Origin: Neoarius graeffei
Lineage: Eukaryota > Chordata > Actinopteri > Siluriformes > Ariidae
Direction of reading: 5' to 3'
Assembly: GCF_027579695.1 (NCBI RefSeq)
Contig: NC_083577.1
Span: forward strand, 57,921,783 to 57,985,782
DNA length: 64,000 nt
Shown one piece after another: positions 36,391 to 48,092 of the stretch (its first letter is position 1; every line of letters starts with the position of its first letter). The notes below the pieces were generated by a model. It saw nothing but the letters and a program-made list of their open reading frames with translations, searched no databases and was not told where the DNA came from. Both the position numbers and the translations under genes were made by a program.

Positions 36391-36855
36391 ATGCTCTCTC
36401 TCTCTCTCTCTCTCACACTCCATGCTCTCTCTCTCCCCATGCTCTCTCTCTTTCCCCATGCACTCTCTCTCCTCATGTTTGCTCTCTCTCCCCATGCTCT
36501 CTCTCTCCCTCCCCATGCTCTCTCTCTCTCTCTCCCTCTCCTCATGTTTGCTCTCTCTCCCCATGCTCTCTCTCTCTCCCCCATGCTCGCTCTCTCTCCC
36601 CCATGCTCGCTCTCTCTCCCTCTCCTCATGTTTGCTCTCTCTCCCCATGCTCACTCTCTCTCTCCCTCCCCATGCTCTCTCTCTCTCCTCATGTTTGCTC
36701 TCTTCCCCATGCTCACTCACTCTCCCTCCCCATGCTCTCCCTCTTCCCCATGCACTCTCTCACTCACTCACTCACTCACTCACACACACACACACACTCT
36801 CTCTCACACACACACTCTCTCTCTCTCTCTCTCTCTGTTTCTCTCACACACACAG
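36391..36855. repeat. (CT)n-rich compound micro/minisatellite
   Basis: CTCTCTCTCCCCATG-type units are followed by CTCA, CA and CT runs. Long S/L/H-rich open frames on both strands here are repeat artefacts. 36888-36942 beyond it is a SINE head fragment. Confidence 0.92.
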
Positions 36856-36942
36856 GGCATGCAATCTGTACACAAATAGGCCCTGGTTGGCTGGCAGGTT
36901 CGAGCCCAGAACTTTCTTGCTGTGAGGTGACAGTGCCACCCA

Positions 36943-38264
36943 ATGATGATTGTCATTCATAAATAATGAATGACATTTATAAATAATTACATTTAATACG
37001 TTTTATTTGTTTATAGTTGTGTCTAATATTGTGAAATGTCCGTGAAGCAAGTTAATTCCTGTTTGTCAGTTACAACAGCTAAAAGTTTCCCCTCAACTTC
37101 TCTTTTTATATTCTCATGATGTTATTATTATTTTTTTTTAAAAAGCAGCCTTGCATGTTTCAACAATTACAATAATGTGGTGCTATAGAAATATACTCAC
37201 TAACCAATCAAAAGGTATTCAAAAGCGCTGTGATCTTTAAAAAAAATCACAGAGAAACTTTTCTTTTCTTTCTTTTTTTTTTTTCAGTTTACACCTAGGC
37301 TTGGCAAATTGGTTTATGAGTGTCTGGTTTGCTTCAAAGAAGCAAACGCATGAACATTTTGCACGACTGTCCAAATCAAGAGGAATAAATTCAGATCCTT
37401 TAGAGTCTCGCTGACACACCACACACAGCCTGTTAAACTCTGCTGCTGACTGGTGCTAAGGGTGTAATTCTGAAGGGTTTCATTCTAACTTCTGAGGTAC
37501 TGCATGCATAATGCCCCTGATCAGGTGACAAGAGCAAACTGGTACTTCCTTCCAATGTCAGTTCAGTACCTACCTGTCAGACCAGCACTTGCGTCGAATG
37601 TTATTTCTCCATTACACCAGAAGTGACAGGTGACTCTCAAACTGAAACACAAAGCTTAAACCAGCAGGTAACAGTGGGCCTATCTGTTCTCCTCCTGCTG
37701 CTGTGTGACACTATATTACAATTACAGATTTGCTTATTGCGTTTCTCAGTATTGTTCTTAAATATAATAGTGTAATACTGCGCTATTTGAGGTCCCTTTA
37801 TTATATAGTGACGACATCAGTGGACTCGTTACAAATCAGTTCCTTTGCCATGCTCCCTTGTTCACTTTCCCTTTGCACTTCTACTCGGGGATATCCATGC
37901 TGCAGGCAGTCAGCGAAATTCTAACGACAAACAATATTTTGTACATGTTGTTCAGTATTTGTCTCAATACAGCGTTATTGTTTTAGTCAACCGTACACGG
38001 GATGGGAGTTAATTTACGTGACTAAGACAATTTAACAAGACCGAAGATACGGTTGTTCTAATGTTAAAACATGTCCGAGATACGTTCAGGTAACGCAGTG
38101 GTTGTGCAGATCCTGATGACGATCTGTAGTACAGAAAATCCTGCGCAGTTTGTTGAAAACTGATGTTCTCCAACGCACCCTCCAGCTGCTCACTGCGCAG
38201 TTTTCAGAGTAAGAGTTCCTGGAGGCGCGCGCTCAACTGTGCTAACAGGAGGAATCTTCGTTAA
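36943..38264. other. Intergenic DNA, nothing certain
   Basis: No exon or repeat boundary was recognised. It lies upstream of the minus-strand glutaredoxin-DUF547 gene and could hold its promoter, but no evidence points to one. Confidence 0.3.
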
Positions 38265-39336
38265 CCCTTTGATGCGAAACATGGGTCAAAAGTGACCCGG
38301 CTGCATTTTTATCTTCTATATCTTTGCAATAAATTAATCCCATCATTCAGTATTCAAGGTATTCTTCAATTAACTTGCTTTTTGATCATCATACATCCTT
38401 ATTTTATTTTTTCCTTTCTTACTTTTTGAATAAAAACCCTTTTTGTATCACTACCCTTCTAATGCACAACATGAGTCAAAAACGACCTGCATTCATTTTC
38501 CAGGTTATTTCATGTATGGCTGAGTGTTTCTATGATATACTTTTGAAATAAATTCATTTTGTCATTTACTTTTCCAAATATGCAGTAAATATCTTGTTTT
38601 TGTTTAGCACAAATCATTTTTATTTGTCCTTTCTTAAGTTATGAACAAGCACAGCTTTTGTAATTCTACATCAAGTTTACACACATGGGTCAGAAACGAC
38701 CCGCATGCATTTACTACAGCGTTTGGTGGGAACTGTGAATTGTGCTTGTGTCAGACATTTCACAGCTCAGCACAGCGCCCTTTGCCCATCTAATACATGT
38801 AAGTAATGTTTTTCAATTGTTCTAACATTACCTTAGAAAAAAATTGATTATGTTTAGGTTACCTCGAGAGTGAGTAGATTACTTGTCAGAAAGTTACAAG
38901 TAATTACTATTAGCTACCTAGCTGTTGACATATTCTACTTTAGTTAGCTAATTTTATTGTAGTTGGCTTAGCTAACTACATAGTTAATAAATAAATAATT
39001 GGCCCCATTCACTGCTAAAGTAATTATTTGAAACAAATTATTATTATTATAGTATTAAGACATTTAATTTTAAATCACACTTGGATGACCCATGTGTAGT
39101 AATATAAAAAGTATTTTTGTTCATAAAGTAGGAAAGAAAAAATTAAATTAATGATTTGTGGTAATTAAAAACAAGATATTTAAAGAATACTTGGAATATT
39201 CAATCATAAAATAAATTGATTTCAAAAGATAGAGCATAGAAAAAGTCAGCATGAAATAACCTGGAAAATGAATGCGGGTCATTTTTGACCCATGTTGTGC
39301 ATTAGAAGGGGTGTGCATGTGTTTTGCATCAAAGGG
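38265..39336. mobile_element. Non-autonomous piggyBac-like element (TTAA target)
   Basis: TTAA flanks both ends (38261-38264, 39337-39340). The terminal repeats are left CCCTTTGATGCGAAACA and right (reverse complement) CCCTTTGATGCAAAACA. Long inner inverted arms include CATTCATTTTCCAGGTTATT (38493) and its reverse complement near 39245. Palindromic GGGTCA-n5-TGACCC motifs sit near both ends, with related motifs inside. No transposase frame. Confidence 0.85.
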
Positions 39337-39387
39337 TTAAAAAGATTCATTCATTCACCTGCAGTTCGCGCCTCCCAATCATTCAGC

Positions 39388-40548
39388 CAGGGGCGTCAGA
39401 AGCATTTTTAATGGGGGGGGAGAGACACTGGCGGGGGTCTGGGGGTCGTCCTCCAGAAAAATTTGTAATTAATTAGATGCCATTTCCTGCATTCTGGTGT
39501 ATTTTTAACAGGTTGTTAAACACCTAATTTTACCTACAAAAGTCACTTTTAGAGACTCAACAATAAGTCCTCATTCAACTAGTCCATATATTCATCAGCC
39601 TGTTTTTAAACCCACTGCTATGCCTAAGATAATGAGATGAATGTGACACAATTTATCACCAACAATGACTTAATGGGCGCATTTTACTTTCTATTTTGTG
39701 TTTCCTTTTTTATTTAGTTTTAGATGTAACACAACATGCCACTGTGCCAAGCAATAGTGACACTCAACTGTATGTTTAAAAATAAGAATATTCATAATTT
39801 CACACAATGAACAGGCATGACATGGCATCATGCAAACTTCATAACACAAAATCACACTGTGTCAAGCAACGGTGACGTAAAAAACAACTTCACACAATGA
39901 ACAGGTGCAATTTTGTTCACCACCAACAGTGACTTTAGTGGGTGTGTTTTACTTTTTTCCGATTTAGTGATACTCAACAAAAATGACATGGCATCATGCA
40001 GTCTTCATAACACAAAATCACACTGTGTCAAGCAACGACACATAAAAGAGAACTTCACACAATGAAAAAGTGCAGTTTTGTCAACCTACATGCAATGGTG
40101 GTACTACAGTAACATTTACAGATGAGTATAACAAATAGATTTATAGATATAACTCCTTCTTATATTGGTGCCACCACAATTTCTACCACTTCATAACGTT
40201 TATCCCCCTTTCCTTCACAATCCACCTGGAATAACATCTATCTCTCTCCATTGCTTTCCTTTCTACTGTTCCTTCCCCATACACTGATGTTACCCATGTT
40301 ACTTTCCAGAAAACTGCGCGCGGTGAGCTGTTGTAGGGACCGCCCGGAAAACCCGGACTGGATTTTCAGTGGTCTGTGTATTCTCTTATCAATCAAGTGG
40401 AATGGATTCTTTCACGAAGCAATAGAAACGGCGCTGGGTGAACTCATATTTTATGTTAAATGTGTGTGTGTGTGGGGGGGGCAAACGAAGAATTATGAAA
40501 TGTGAAGGGGGCACGTCCCCTTCACATTCAATGGTGGCGACGCCCATG
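39388..40548. mobile_element. Non-autonomous hAT element with 8-bp target duplication
   Basis: CATTCAGC flanks both ends exactly (39380-39387, 40549-40556). The ends are left CAGGGGCGTC and right (reverse complement) CATGGGCGTC. Internal direct repeats around CACACTGTGTCAAGCAA are seen at about 39850 and 40020. 1161 bp with no transposase. Confidence 0.88.
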
Positions 40549-40832
40549 CATTCAGCTCTTTCAGTCATTCATTTCCTTGTTGTCAAACTTAAAACGACAA
40601 AATACTGAGTAGCCTAATAGTTATATGTTTCAAACGTATTATACTGTAAAATCCGTCCTGTACTAAAGTAAATTATTGGTCAGTGTTATCAAGACAATAT
40701 ATGAAAATGGCCCACAATAACTAAAAAAGACAGCATGTATACTAATCGCTTATTACATGGCTTTTTCAAACACCACAGAAAATTATTAGAGACAATAGGA
40801 TTTATGTAAATAGCATATTATGTTTCCACTGT

Positions 40833-41175
40833 GGGCGGTGTAGTGGTTAGCACTGTCGCCTCACGGCAAGAAGGTCCTGGGTCCGAGCCCAGCAGCCGAC
40901 GAGGGCCCTTCTGTGTGGAGTTTGCATGCTCTCCCCGTGTCTGCGTGGGTTTCCTCCAGGTGCATGCAGGTTAGTTTAACTGGTGGCTCGAAATTGACCG
41001 TAGGTGTGAATGTGAGTGTGAATGGTTGTTTGTCTCTATGTGTCAGCCCTGCGATGACCTGGTGACTTGTCCAGGGTGTCCCCTGCCTCTCACCCATAGT
41101 CAGCTGGGATAGGCTCCAGCTTGCCTGCGACCCTGTAGGGCAGGATAAGTGGCTAAAGATAATAGATGGATGGAT
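40833..41175 (+). mobile_element. DANA/Mermaid-like SINE
   Basis: The head lacks its first bases (GGGCGGTGTAGTGGTTAGCA), a short internal deletion removes part of the CGGGTGCTCC segment, and the usual tail is present (AGGATAAGTGGCTAAAGATA). Confidence 0.85.
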
Positions 41176-41349
41176 GGTCCATTTAGTAGGCTATGTCTTT
41201 AAAAAGCTGGTTTGTTAACTGAAATGTCAAAACACTGCAAATAAAAGAAGGCAGGCCACTGGATCGTTTATTCTCTAACAGCACTTCCAGATGAGACTGA
41301 CAGGCCATGCAGGGGTATCCAGAAGCACGAATGAATCGCTGATCAGGGG

Positions 41350-41468
41350 TGGCTTTCCCAAAGGCCTCTTAACTAAGAGCATCTTAACTAGGAGAGAGAG
41401 CATTCATTGTGCTGCTCGCTAGACCATTTAACAATGATCTTTGTGCTGTGATGCTTTTGAGAAACTCA
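41350..41468. mobile_element. Small foldback MITE (copy 2)
   Basis: It starts TGGCTTTCCCAAAGGC and ends GCTTTTGAGAAACTCA, and the interior matches the copy at 18157-18277. Confidence 0.65.
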
Positions 41469-41843
41469 GGCCAGTTCAGTTTCAGTGCATTCGTTTTGGT
41501 GATTCGTTAGAAAAGATTCATTCATTCATCTGGTTCCCATCTCTGAACTATACATTCTCCATTGCACCAACTGCAGGTGCTTGTAGTTTTCAGTCGATCT
41601 AAGAAGAAATGAGAAGGCAAGCTAACATTATATGGATCATTATATTGAGAAAACTGAATGTTTTAAATATTTGGGAGTTTGGTTGTACAGCAAGTTAACC
41701 TGGAACACACATATCTCTAAAGTAGTTATTAAAAAAACAAGGTTTTAAATAAAATGAGATGTTTAACAGGGTATTTCAGGGGAGCAGAAAAGAGCACCCT
41801 TTTAACTTATTTATCAATCTATGATTACATCACTTTTTGATTA

Positions 41844-42170
41844 GTGGTGGCATGGTGGTACAGTGGTTAGTACTGTCGCCTCACAGCAAGAAGGTTCCCG
41901 AGTTCGAACCTCACAGCTGACGGGGGCCTTTCTTGGAGTTTGCATGTTCTCCCTGTGTCTGTGTGAGTTTCCTCCAGATGCTCTGGTTTCCCACATGGTA
42001 TACCCAACCACTGGGGTTGCACAAGTCAGTGCATACTTAGTGCTGGTCCCAAGCATGGATAGATTGGAGAGGGTTGCATCAAGAAGGGCATTCAGTGTAA
42101 AACTTATGCCAAATCAAATATGTGAAACAGATCTGCTGTGGCGACCCCTAACTGGAGCAACCAAAAGAAG
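41844..42170 (+). mobile_element. SINE with fourth tail type and (GAA)n end
   Basis: Shared tRNA-like head (GGTACAGTGGTTAGTACTGT) is joined to a tail with GGAGAGGGTTGCATCAAGAA, CTGTGGCGACCCCTAACTGG and AAAAGAAGAAGAGG, which is close to the tail of the host LINE. Confidence 0.8.
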
Positions 42171-42578
42171 AAGAGGTTTCAAGTCTATGGATCAGCACCT
42201 GTGTCTGTCTTGAAAAGACTTGATGTGGTACAAGCAAATGCATCACATATGTATGTACTGGTGCTTTTAGCTTTATGTCCATTCCTGCCTTACTTGTAGA
42301 AATGGGGGGAAAGCCTAGGCACGAGATGTCTTTAACTATCATTAAACTTTTAGAACAAACTAAGGGAAAGAACCAGTGTTTGTCCAGCCCATACTATGTC
42401 AGAATGCTATGAATTTAATGGAAAACAAAAGAAATGAGTGCTATGTTAGACAATGTTTAAAATGGGCTAAAGATTTTAAACTACTAAATATTGTTCCTGC
42501 TAAAAGCTCAATCAGTTCCTGGATGGTTCCTTCCTTTTGTATATGTCAATTTTAAATTTACTTAATGATATTCATGGG

Positions 42579-42895
42579 AGCCCCGTGGCCAGCGAGGGCC
42601 TTTCTGTGCGGAGTTTGCATGTTCTCCCCGTGTCCGTGTGGGTTTCCTCCGGGTGTTCTGGTTTCCCTCACAGTCCAAAGACATGCAGGTTAGGTTAACT
42701 GGTGACTCTAAATTGACCGTAGGTGTGAATGTGAGTGTGAATGGTTGTCTGTGTCTATGTGTCAGCCCTCCGATGACCTGGCGACTTGTCCAGGGTGTAC
42801 CCCGCCTTTCGCCCGTAGTCAGCTGGTATAGGCTCCAGCTTGCCTGCGACCCTGTAGAACAGGATAAAGCAGCTAGAGATAATGAGATGAGATGA
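42579..42895 (+). mobile_element. 5'-truncated SINE with 12-bp target duplication
   Basis: It starts within the head at AGCCCCGTGGCC and runs to (GAGAT)n. GATATTCATGGG flanks it (42567-42578 and 42896-42907). Confidence 0.9.
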
Positions 42896-43196
42896 GATAT
42901 TCATGGGGGAAAAAAATGCTGACTTCTTTTATGAAACAACTTTAATGTATATTTAGTCTGTCTGGAGTTCTTTTCTTCAGATTTATACAGATAGCTCTAA
43001 AGATCCTCCGTTTGGAAAAACTAGCTGTACTTTTTATGTCCATCAGTTGGATTTGAGATTTGGTAATACATTAAATGATGATGTCTCTGTGATTACAACA
43101 GAAACAGTAGCCATCCTAAGTGTGCTTTAGTGGGCAGAGGAGACAAGCCCTAATAGGATAGTAATATGCTCAGACTCTCCTTCAGTTCTGCAATGC

Positions 43197-43259
43197 ACAA
43201 ACAAACAAACAAACAAACAAACAAACAAACAAACAAACAAACAAACAAACAAACAAACA
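43197..43259. repeat. (CAAA)n microsatellite
   Basis: About 15 uninterrupted CAAA-type units lie inside the RNase H LINE remnant. Confidence 0.95.
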
Positions 43260-44910
43260 TTTGACACCCGACCTTATAACTGAGCTGTTTTTAAGTTTGC
43301 ACTGTCTCACTCACTTAGGATGTGAAGTCAATTTTAATGGGTCCCATCTCTCATAGGCATAATGGGGTAATAAAGGAATGGACAGAATTGCCAAACAATC
43401 TTTAAATCAAGAAAAAGTCTCAATTAAAGTTAGTTATAGCAGAACAAAACTAAGAAGGAAACTAATAGAGGGTATTGTACAATTATAGCCGCATCAGTGG
43501 GAAAGAGCATCTAAGTTTAGGCAACTTTTGTTTATAAAATCTTCAGTAAAGAAGTAAAATATTCAATCTGGGAACAGGGTTCAGCAAGTCAAGTTGACTC
43601 ATCTGAGATTGGGGCATTGTAAACTGAATTATTATCTTTATCAAATAGGTAAACATCTAGATGGGCTTTGTGAGAACTGCAAAGTCCCTGAAACTGTATT
43701 AATTAGTTGTTGGAATTATAATGAAGAAAGAAGTAAACTTATTTATGAACTTTCAAAGATTGATGTTACCACTTTCTCGCTGTCCTCTATTTTAGGAGTA
43801 AAGGATGTTAATATAACATTTTTCCTTCTTGATTTCTTAATCCTCTGAATATAAACTGAACCAGACCAGTTATGTGGAAAGTCTGTATACTGTATGTGGC
43901 AGTAATGCGCTAAATGGTGTCTTATCTCCATTAAACCTGAGAAGGAGAAGAAGAAGAAGAACAGCAAGCACAAGTAATGAAGTTTGTCACAGATGTGGGA
44001 ATGTCCTTTTTTCAGCACTTCACACCATTGTAGGCTTCACCTTTACTGACGTGTGAATTCTGTTCATGTTTTACACCATGGCTCAGTGTGTAGCTGTAGT
44101 TCTAGCAGGCTGTGGCATTTTCAACAGGACTAAAATCCACGAAGCTTCTGCAGTTCTGGTGTATTTAAGCCGAAATGGAGCAACTGAGTTCCCCCTATTC
44201 CAAACGCACACACTAGGGATGGGCGAGACCTGATTTTCTTTTCAATCTGATACCAAATAATACTAAGGCTTTAAAACATACTTTAAAAAGTCTTCTTGTG
44301 TCCACAAAAACAGCAAATCTTTGTGATTTCTAAAGAGAAAATTGGTAAATGCAGTCATCAAAGTTGTACTTGAAAATTTGGCACGAGTATTAAAAACTAT
44401 AAAGATCAGATGTCTCTGTTTTGTTTCAATTTTAATAACATAGTTACACATTTACACAGGCAATGGCTTAACACTTAGTGTGTAACTTTAATTCAATTCA
44501 ATCAGCTCCAAAATAGCTTATCCACCATTAGATAAAAGTGACACATTTGTGATGAAATGATGGCTGACAGAAGTTATACTGTATTTACTGTCAATAATCC
44601 CTGAAGGTTTTAGCAACCTGAGATCTTTACCTTTAAAACGGTAGTTTCTAATAAAATAATCTATCTTTTGAAAGTCTGAGCAACGTGTATTCGTTTTTCC
44701 ACAAAATGGAAGTAGTACATAATTTTTCAAATCTAGTAACCTACTGATTATCGCAATAATTCGACTGTTTATATGGATCAACAATACCACGTTTAGAATT
44801 AAAGAAGAAGAGGTTATTTATTCAAGATCAGTGAAGGTTTTTTTTTCTTCATAAAAGACCTGGTTTCATGTACACATAAAATAAAAACATATATATGTTT
44901 TTATTTATGT

Positions 44911-44911
<1 letters not shown>

Positions 44912-44966
<55 letters not shown>

Positions 44967-44977
44967 TCATTCATTCA

Positions 44978-45047
<70 letters not shown>
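44912..45047. repeat. (AC)n followed by (AT)n microsatellite
   Basis: About 33 bp of AC are followed by about 100 bp of AT, interrupted once by ATTC units. Confidence 0.95.
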
Positions 45048-45050
<3 letters not shown>

Positions 45051-45761
45051 AAACATATATGTTTTTATTTTATGTGTACATATATATAAACTCAAGATGT
45101 TATTATCTTGGTATATTATCAAGATTTGTTTACTGTTATTATTTAGATGCCAGTTAAACACATCAGATAAACGTGTTACAGTGACTTTTTACATTTGCAC
45201 TATTGACCTTAGTCGCTACACTGATGCTGTACAGTGCAATATTCTGCACCTCAATAAATAACCAGCATTTCCGGTTTACTTTTCAAATGGTTAATTTAAC
45301 CTACACTAGGATTATCATTGATTACCTGGATTATGCCTGTGTCTCTCAAAGGCTTCTGTCAGATGTGCCACGCTGCGTGAAAAACAAAAATCTATGACGT
45401 CAGTGAAAGTCCTCTTCACCTTACCGACTTTCAACGTTTTGTTTTATTGTTATTTACGGAAGTGAAATGGCTCCAAACAGCGCTTCGTTCCTTTTCTGCA
45501 TTTGTGAAACTGCCTCCCAGGCAATAATCTGTTTCTCTGTGGGCCTCATTACTGCCTCATTACTGGCTCTGTAAAGAGCTGAGGGAGAAGGTGGAAGGGA
45601 AAATGGTTCCTATCATAAGCAGCAATAAAACAAACAACCATACAAAAAAAATTAAGAAAGTAAGAAAGTTAATAAAATCACTACTTAAAAAACCCAACAA
45701 CAATACCTGATATCATTTTTTAAAGTATTATTTTGAGGGTCGATTATCAAAACCGACCCAA

Positions 45762-45817
<56 letters not shown>

Positions 45818-45973
45818 AAAGCCAGAACAGACTGGTACAAATGGTACTAGCTAGAGAATAACGCAGGAAAGATCGAAAGCAAATTTTAAATCAACGACAA
45901 TAACACATACAACATATAAAGCGGGTAGATTAGTGATTTTCCTGTTGCACATGTAGAACATTGAGAAATAGTT

Positions 45974-46054
45974 AAGATAAGATAAGATAAGATAAGATAA
46001 GATAAGATAAGATAAGATAAGATAAGATAAGATAAGATAAGATAAGATAAGATA
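45974..46054. repeat. GATAA pentanucleotide array
   Basis: About 16 perfect units lie next to AATGAAATTCTTGTGCCAG, a pattern typical of LINE or SINE 3' tails, so the array may have grown from a retroelement tail. Confidence 0.93.
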
Positions 46055-47432
46055 AAGCATTCATCCCGAATGAAATTCTTGTGCCAGAAATCGCCCCATA
46101 ACAACATAGTAGCCTATGTTAAAATACAACAATACAAGCTGAAAATAAACTGTATGTAAAATAAAACTGTACAAGAAATAAATGCCTGAAAAACAAAAAT
46201 AAAATAATAGAAATACTATAGGTTACACAAGGGGCGAAACTACAAGATTAAGATGGGGGAAACAGTACCTAGATAGTTAGCATTCTAACAAAAGAAATAC
46301 GTTAGGTTATGTGAGAGACTAATCTGATGGTGAAAGCAAATATTGCACATGATGTTGGGAAAGACAATATTGCACATGGTGTTGGGGAAAATCATTATTG
46401 TATATGACTAACAGCAATATTTCCTAATGCACTCTGTTTATCATAATTTGTGTTGACAGACACAAAGAAAGGAACTGTTTAATTTAGGGCATAACATTTC
46501 AACATTTTTTTTTTAATCCTGTTTTATCATATAACACCAGGAGATACAGTACTTATAAATTGGAGCTGGATGAACACATACTTTGGCCGCTAGAGGCCGC
46601 CATGAATCAATATCAGAATGAACATTTGAAGATTCTTTTTAACCAATTTCATCTTTTGCTTTTCTCGTATGAAAACTGAAATTAAGATATTCATTAATAG
46701 CATTTGTTGTACCACAAGCACTATGATCAGAATCAGTTTTATTGGCCAGACGCAAATGACATGCGTTAGGAATTTAATTTGGTGCTGCATACAAACAAGA
46801 ACCAAAAGTAAATAAAATGCACTCTGCAATGGGCTGATGTACATCTAGAGATCTAGAGTACACATATATTCATAGTTTTAAAGGTACATTTATCTAAATA
46901 CAATACTGATACATGTACCTTTAAATCAATCAATCAATCTCTCTATCTATTTATAATTAATAATAATTATCGTTGTCATTATTCTAGGTTAAAATATTCG
47001 CACACTGCATTGATCAGATGCATGTTGTAGATCACCTGAAAGGTGCCCCCACCGAGGAGAAGCTCAATGTGCTTGTGGAGAGTGCTAGACTCGCCCGAGG
47101 TGACATTCATGATCTGCCTGATCTCAATGTAAATGATTCTGATGCCATTATTTTCCCAGATTAGAAAGCTGACCTCTCATTTCTTTTTGAAGTTTTCTTG
47201 AAACATTATTTGAGATCTTTTTCCTTTAATTTATTAGCCTCTGGGTCAATATCCCATTATACTTGGGTGCCTTTTGACCTGTACGTTGCATTTCTGAAAG
47301 GCAAAACTTTCAACTTCTTTTAATACTTTTTTGTTATTTGAAAGAAGACATGTTTTGACTGGGGGGCATCTGACCCAAATCAGGCACCTATATCTGTCAA
47401 CCCTGTTACTGCCATCCACACAATTACAATAC

Positions 47433-47802
47433 CTCATCTCATCTCATTATCTGTAGCCGCTTTATCCTGTTCTACAGGGTCGCAGGCAAGCTGGAGCCTA
47501 TCCCAGCTGACTACGGGCAAAAGGCAGGGTACACCCTGGACAAGTCGCCAGGTCATCACAGGGCTGACACATAGACACAGACAACCATTCACACTCACAT
47601 TCACACCTACGGTCAATTTAGAGTCACCAGTTAACCTAACCTGCATGTCTTTGGACTGTGGGGGAAACCGGAGCACCCGGAGGAAACCCACGCAGACACG
47701 GGGAGAACATGCAAACTCCGCACAGAAAGGCCCTCGCCTTCCACGGGGCTCGAACCCAGACCTTCTTGCTGTGAGGCAACAGCGCTAACCACTGCACCAC
47801 CA
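47433..47802 (-). mobile_element. DANA/Mermaid-like SINE
   Basis: A full body on the minus strand from the box B-like GGGTTCGAGCCC near 47755 to the (GAGAT)n tail at 47433. ATTACA is present on both sides as a possible short duplication. Confidence 0.88.
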
Positions 47803-47941
47803 TTACACCCTAAATACATTTAAGTTGAAGTTATTTATTTGACACTTACGTATAAAGCAGCGTACTGGGAAGCAGAATATAATCCAGGCACGGAGCTGAA
47901 GATTTGAGGATTGAGGATTTGAGGGTTGAGAGTTGTGGCTG

Positions 47942-48071
47942 GCCCTGTGATGACCTGGTGACTTGTCCAGGGTGTACCCCGCCTTTCGCCCGTAGTCAGC
48001 TGGGATAGGCTCCAGCTTGCTAGCGACCCTGTAGAACAGGATAAAGTGGCTAGAGATAATGAGATGAGATA
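47942..48071 (+). mobile_element. Strongly 5'-truncated SINE with 11-bp target duplication
   Basis: Only the last 130 bp are present (GTGATGACCTGGTGACTTGT to GAGATGAGATA). AGTTGTGGCTG flanks it (47931-47941 and 48072-48082). Confidence 0.9.
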
Positions 48072-48092
48072 AGTTGTGGCTGTCTAGCTGTT

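Larger units (their letters stand above)
41620..43955 (+). mobile_element. LINE 3' half with RNase H domain, broken by two SINEs and a (CAAA)n array
   Basis: Plus-strand pieces in order: end of reverse transcriptase with FKYLGVWLYSKLTW (about 41660), QVYGSAPVSVLKRLDVVQAN (about 42185), an RNase H-like part with IYTDSSKDP, TTETVAILSVL and ICSDSPSVLQC (42990-43195), WVPSLIGIMG (about 43340), and a C-terminal part with THLRLGHCKLNYYLYQIGKH and a Cys-rich knuckle (43594-43848). The tail is (GAAGAAG)n near 43940. Many frame changes. The RNase H places it in an I-like group of LINEs. SINEs lie at 41844-42170 and 42579-42895. Confidence 0.8.
44189..46987. other. Former intron with microsatellites and LINE-tail fragments
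   Basis: It holds an (AC)n/(AT)n block at 44912-45047, (CA)n(GA)n at 45761-45814, a five-base GATAA array at 45974-46054, and pieces such as ATCAGTTTTATTGGCCAGAC-like DNA near 46732 that resemble LINE 3' tails. No coding exon is seen. Confidence 0.6.

Noticed and set aside
36270-36962. Ser/Leu/His-rich and Glu/Arg-rich open frames
   Set aside because: They arise from (CT)n-rich low-complexity DNA.
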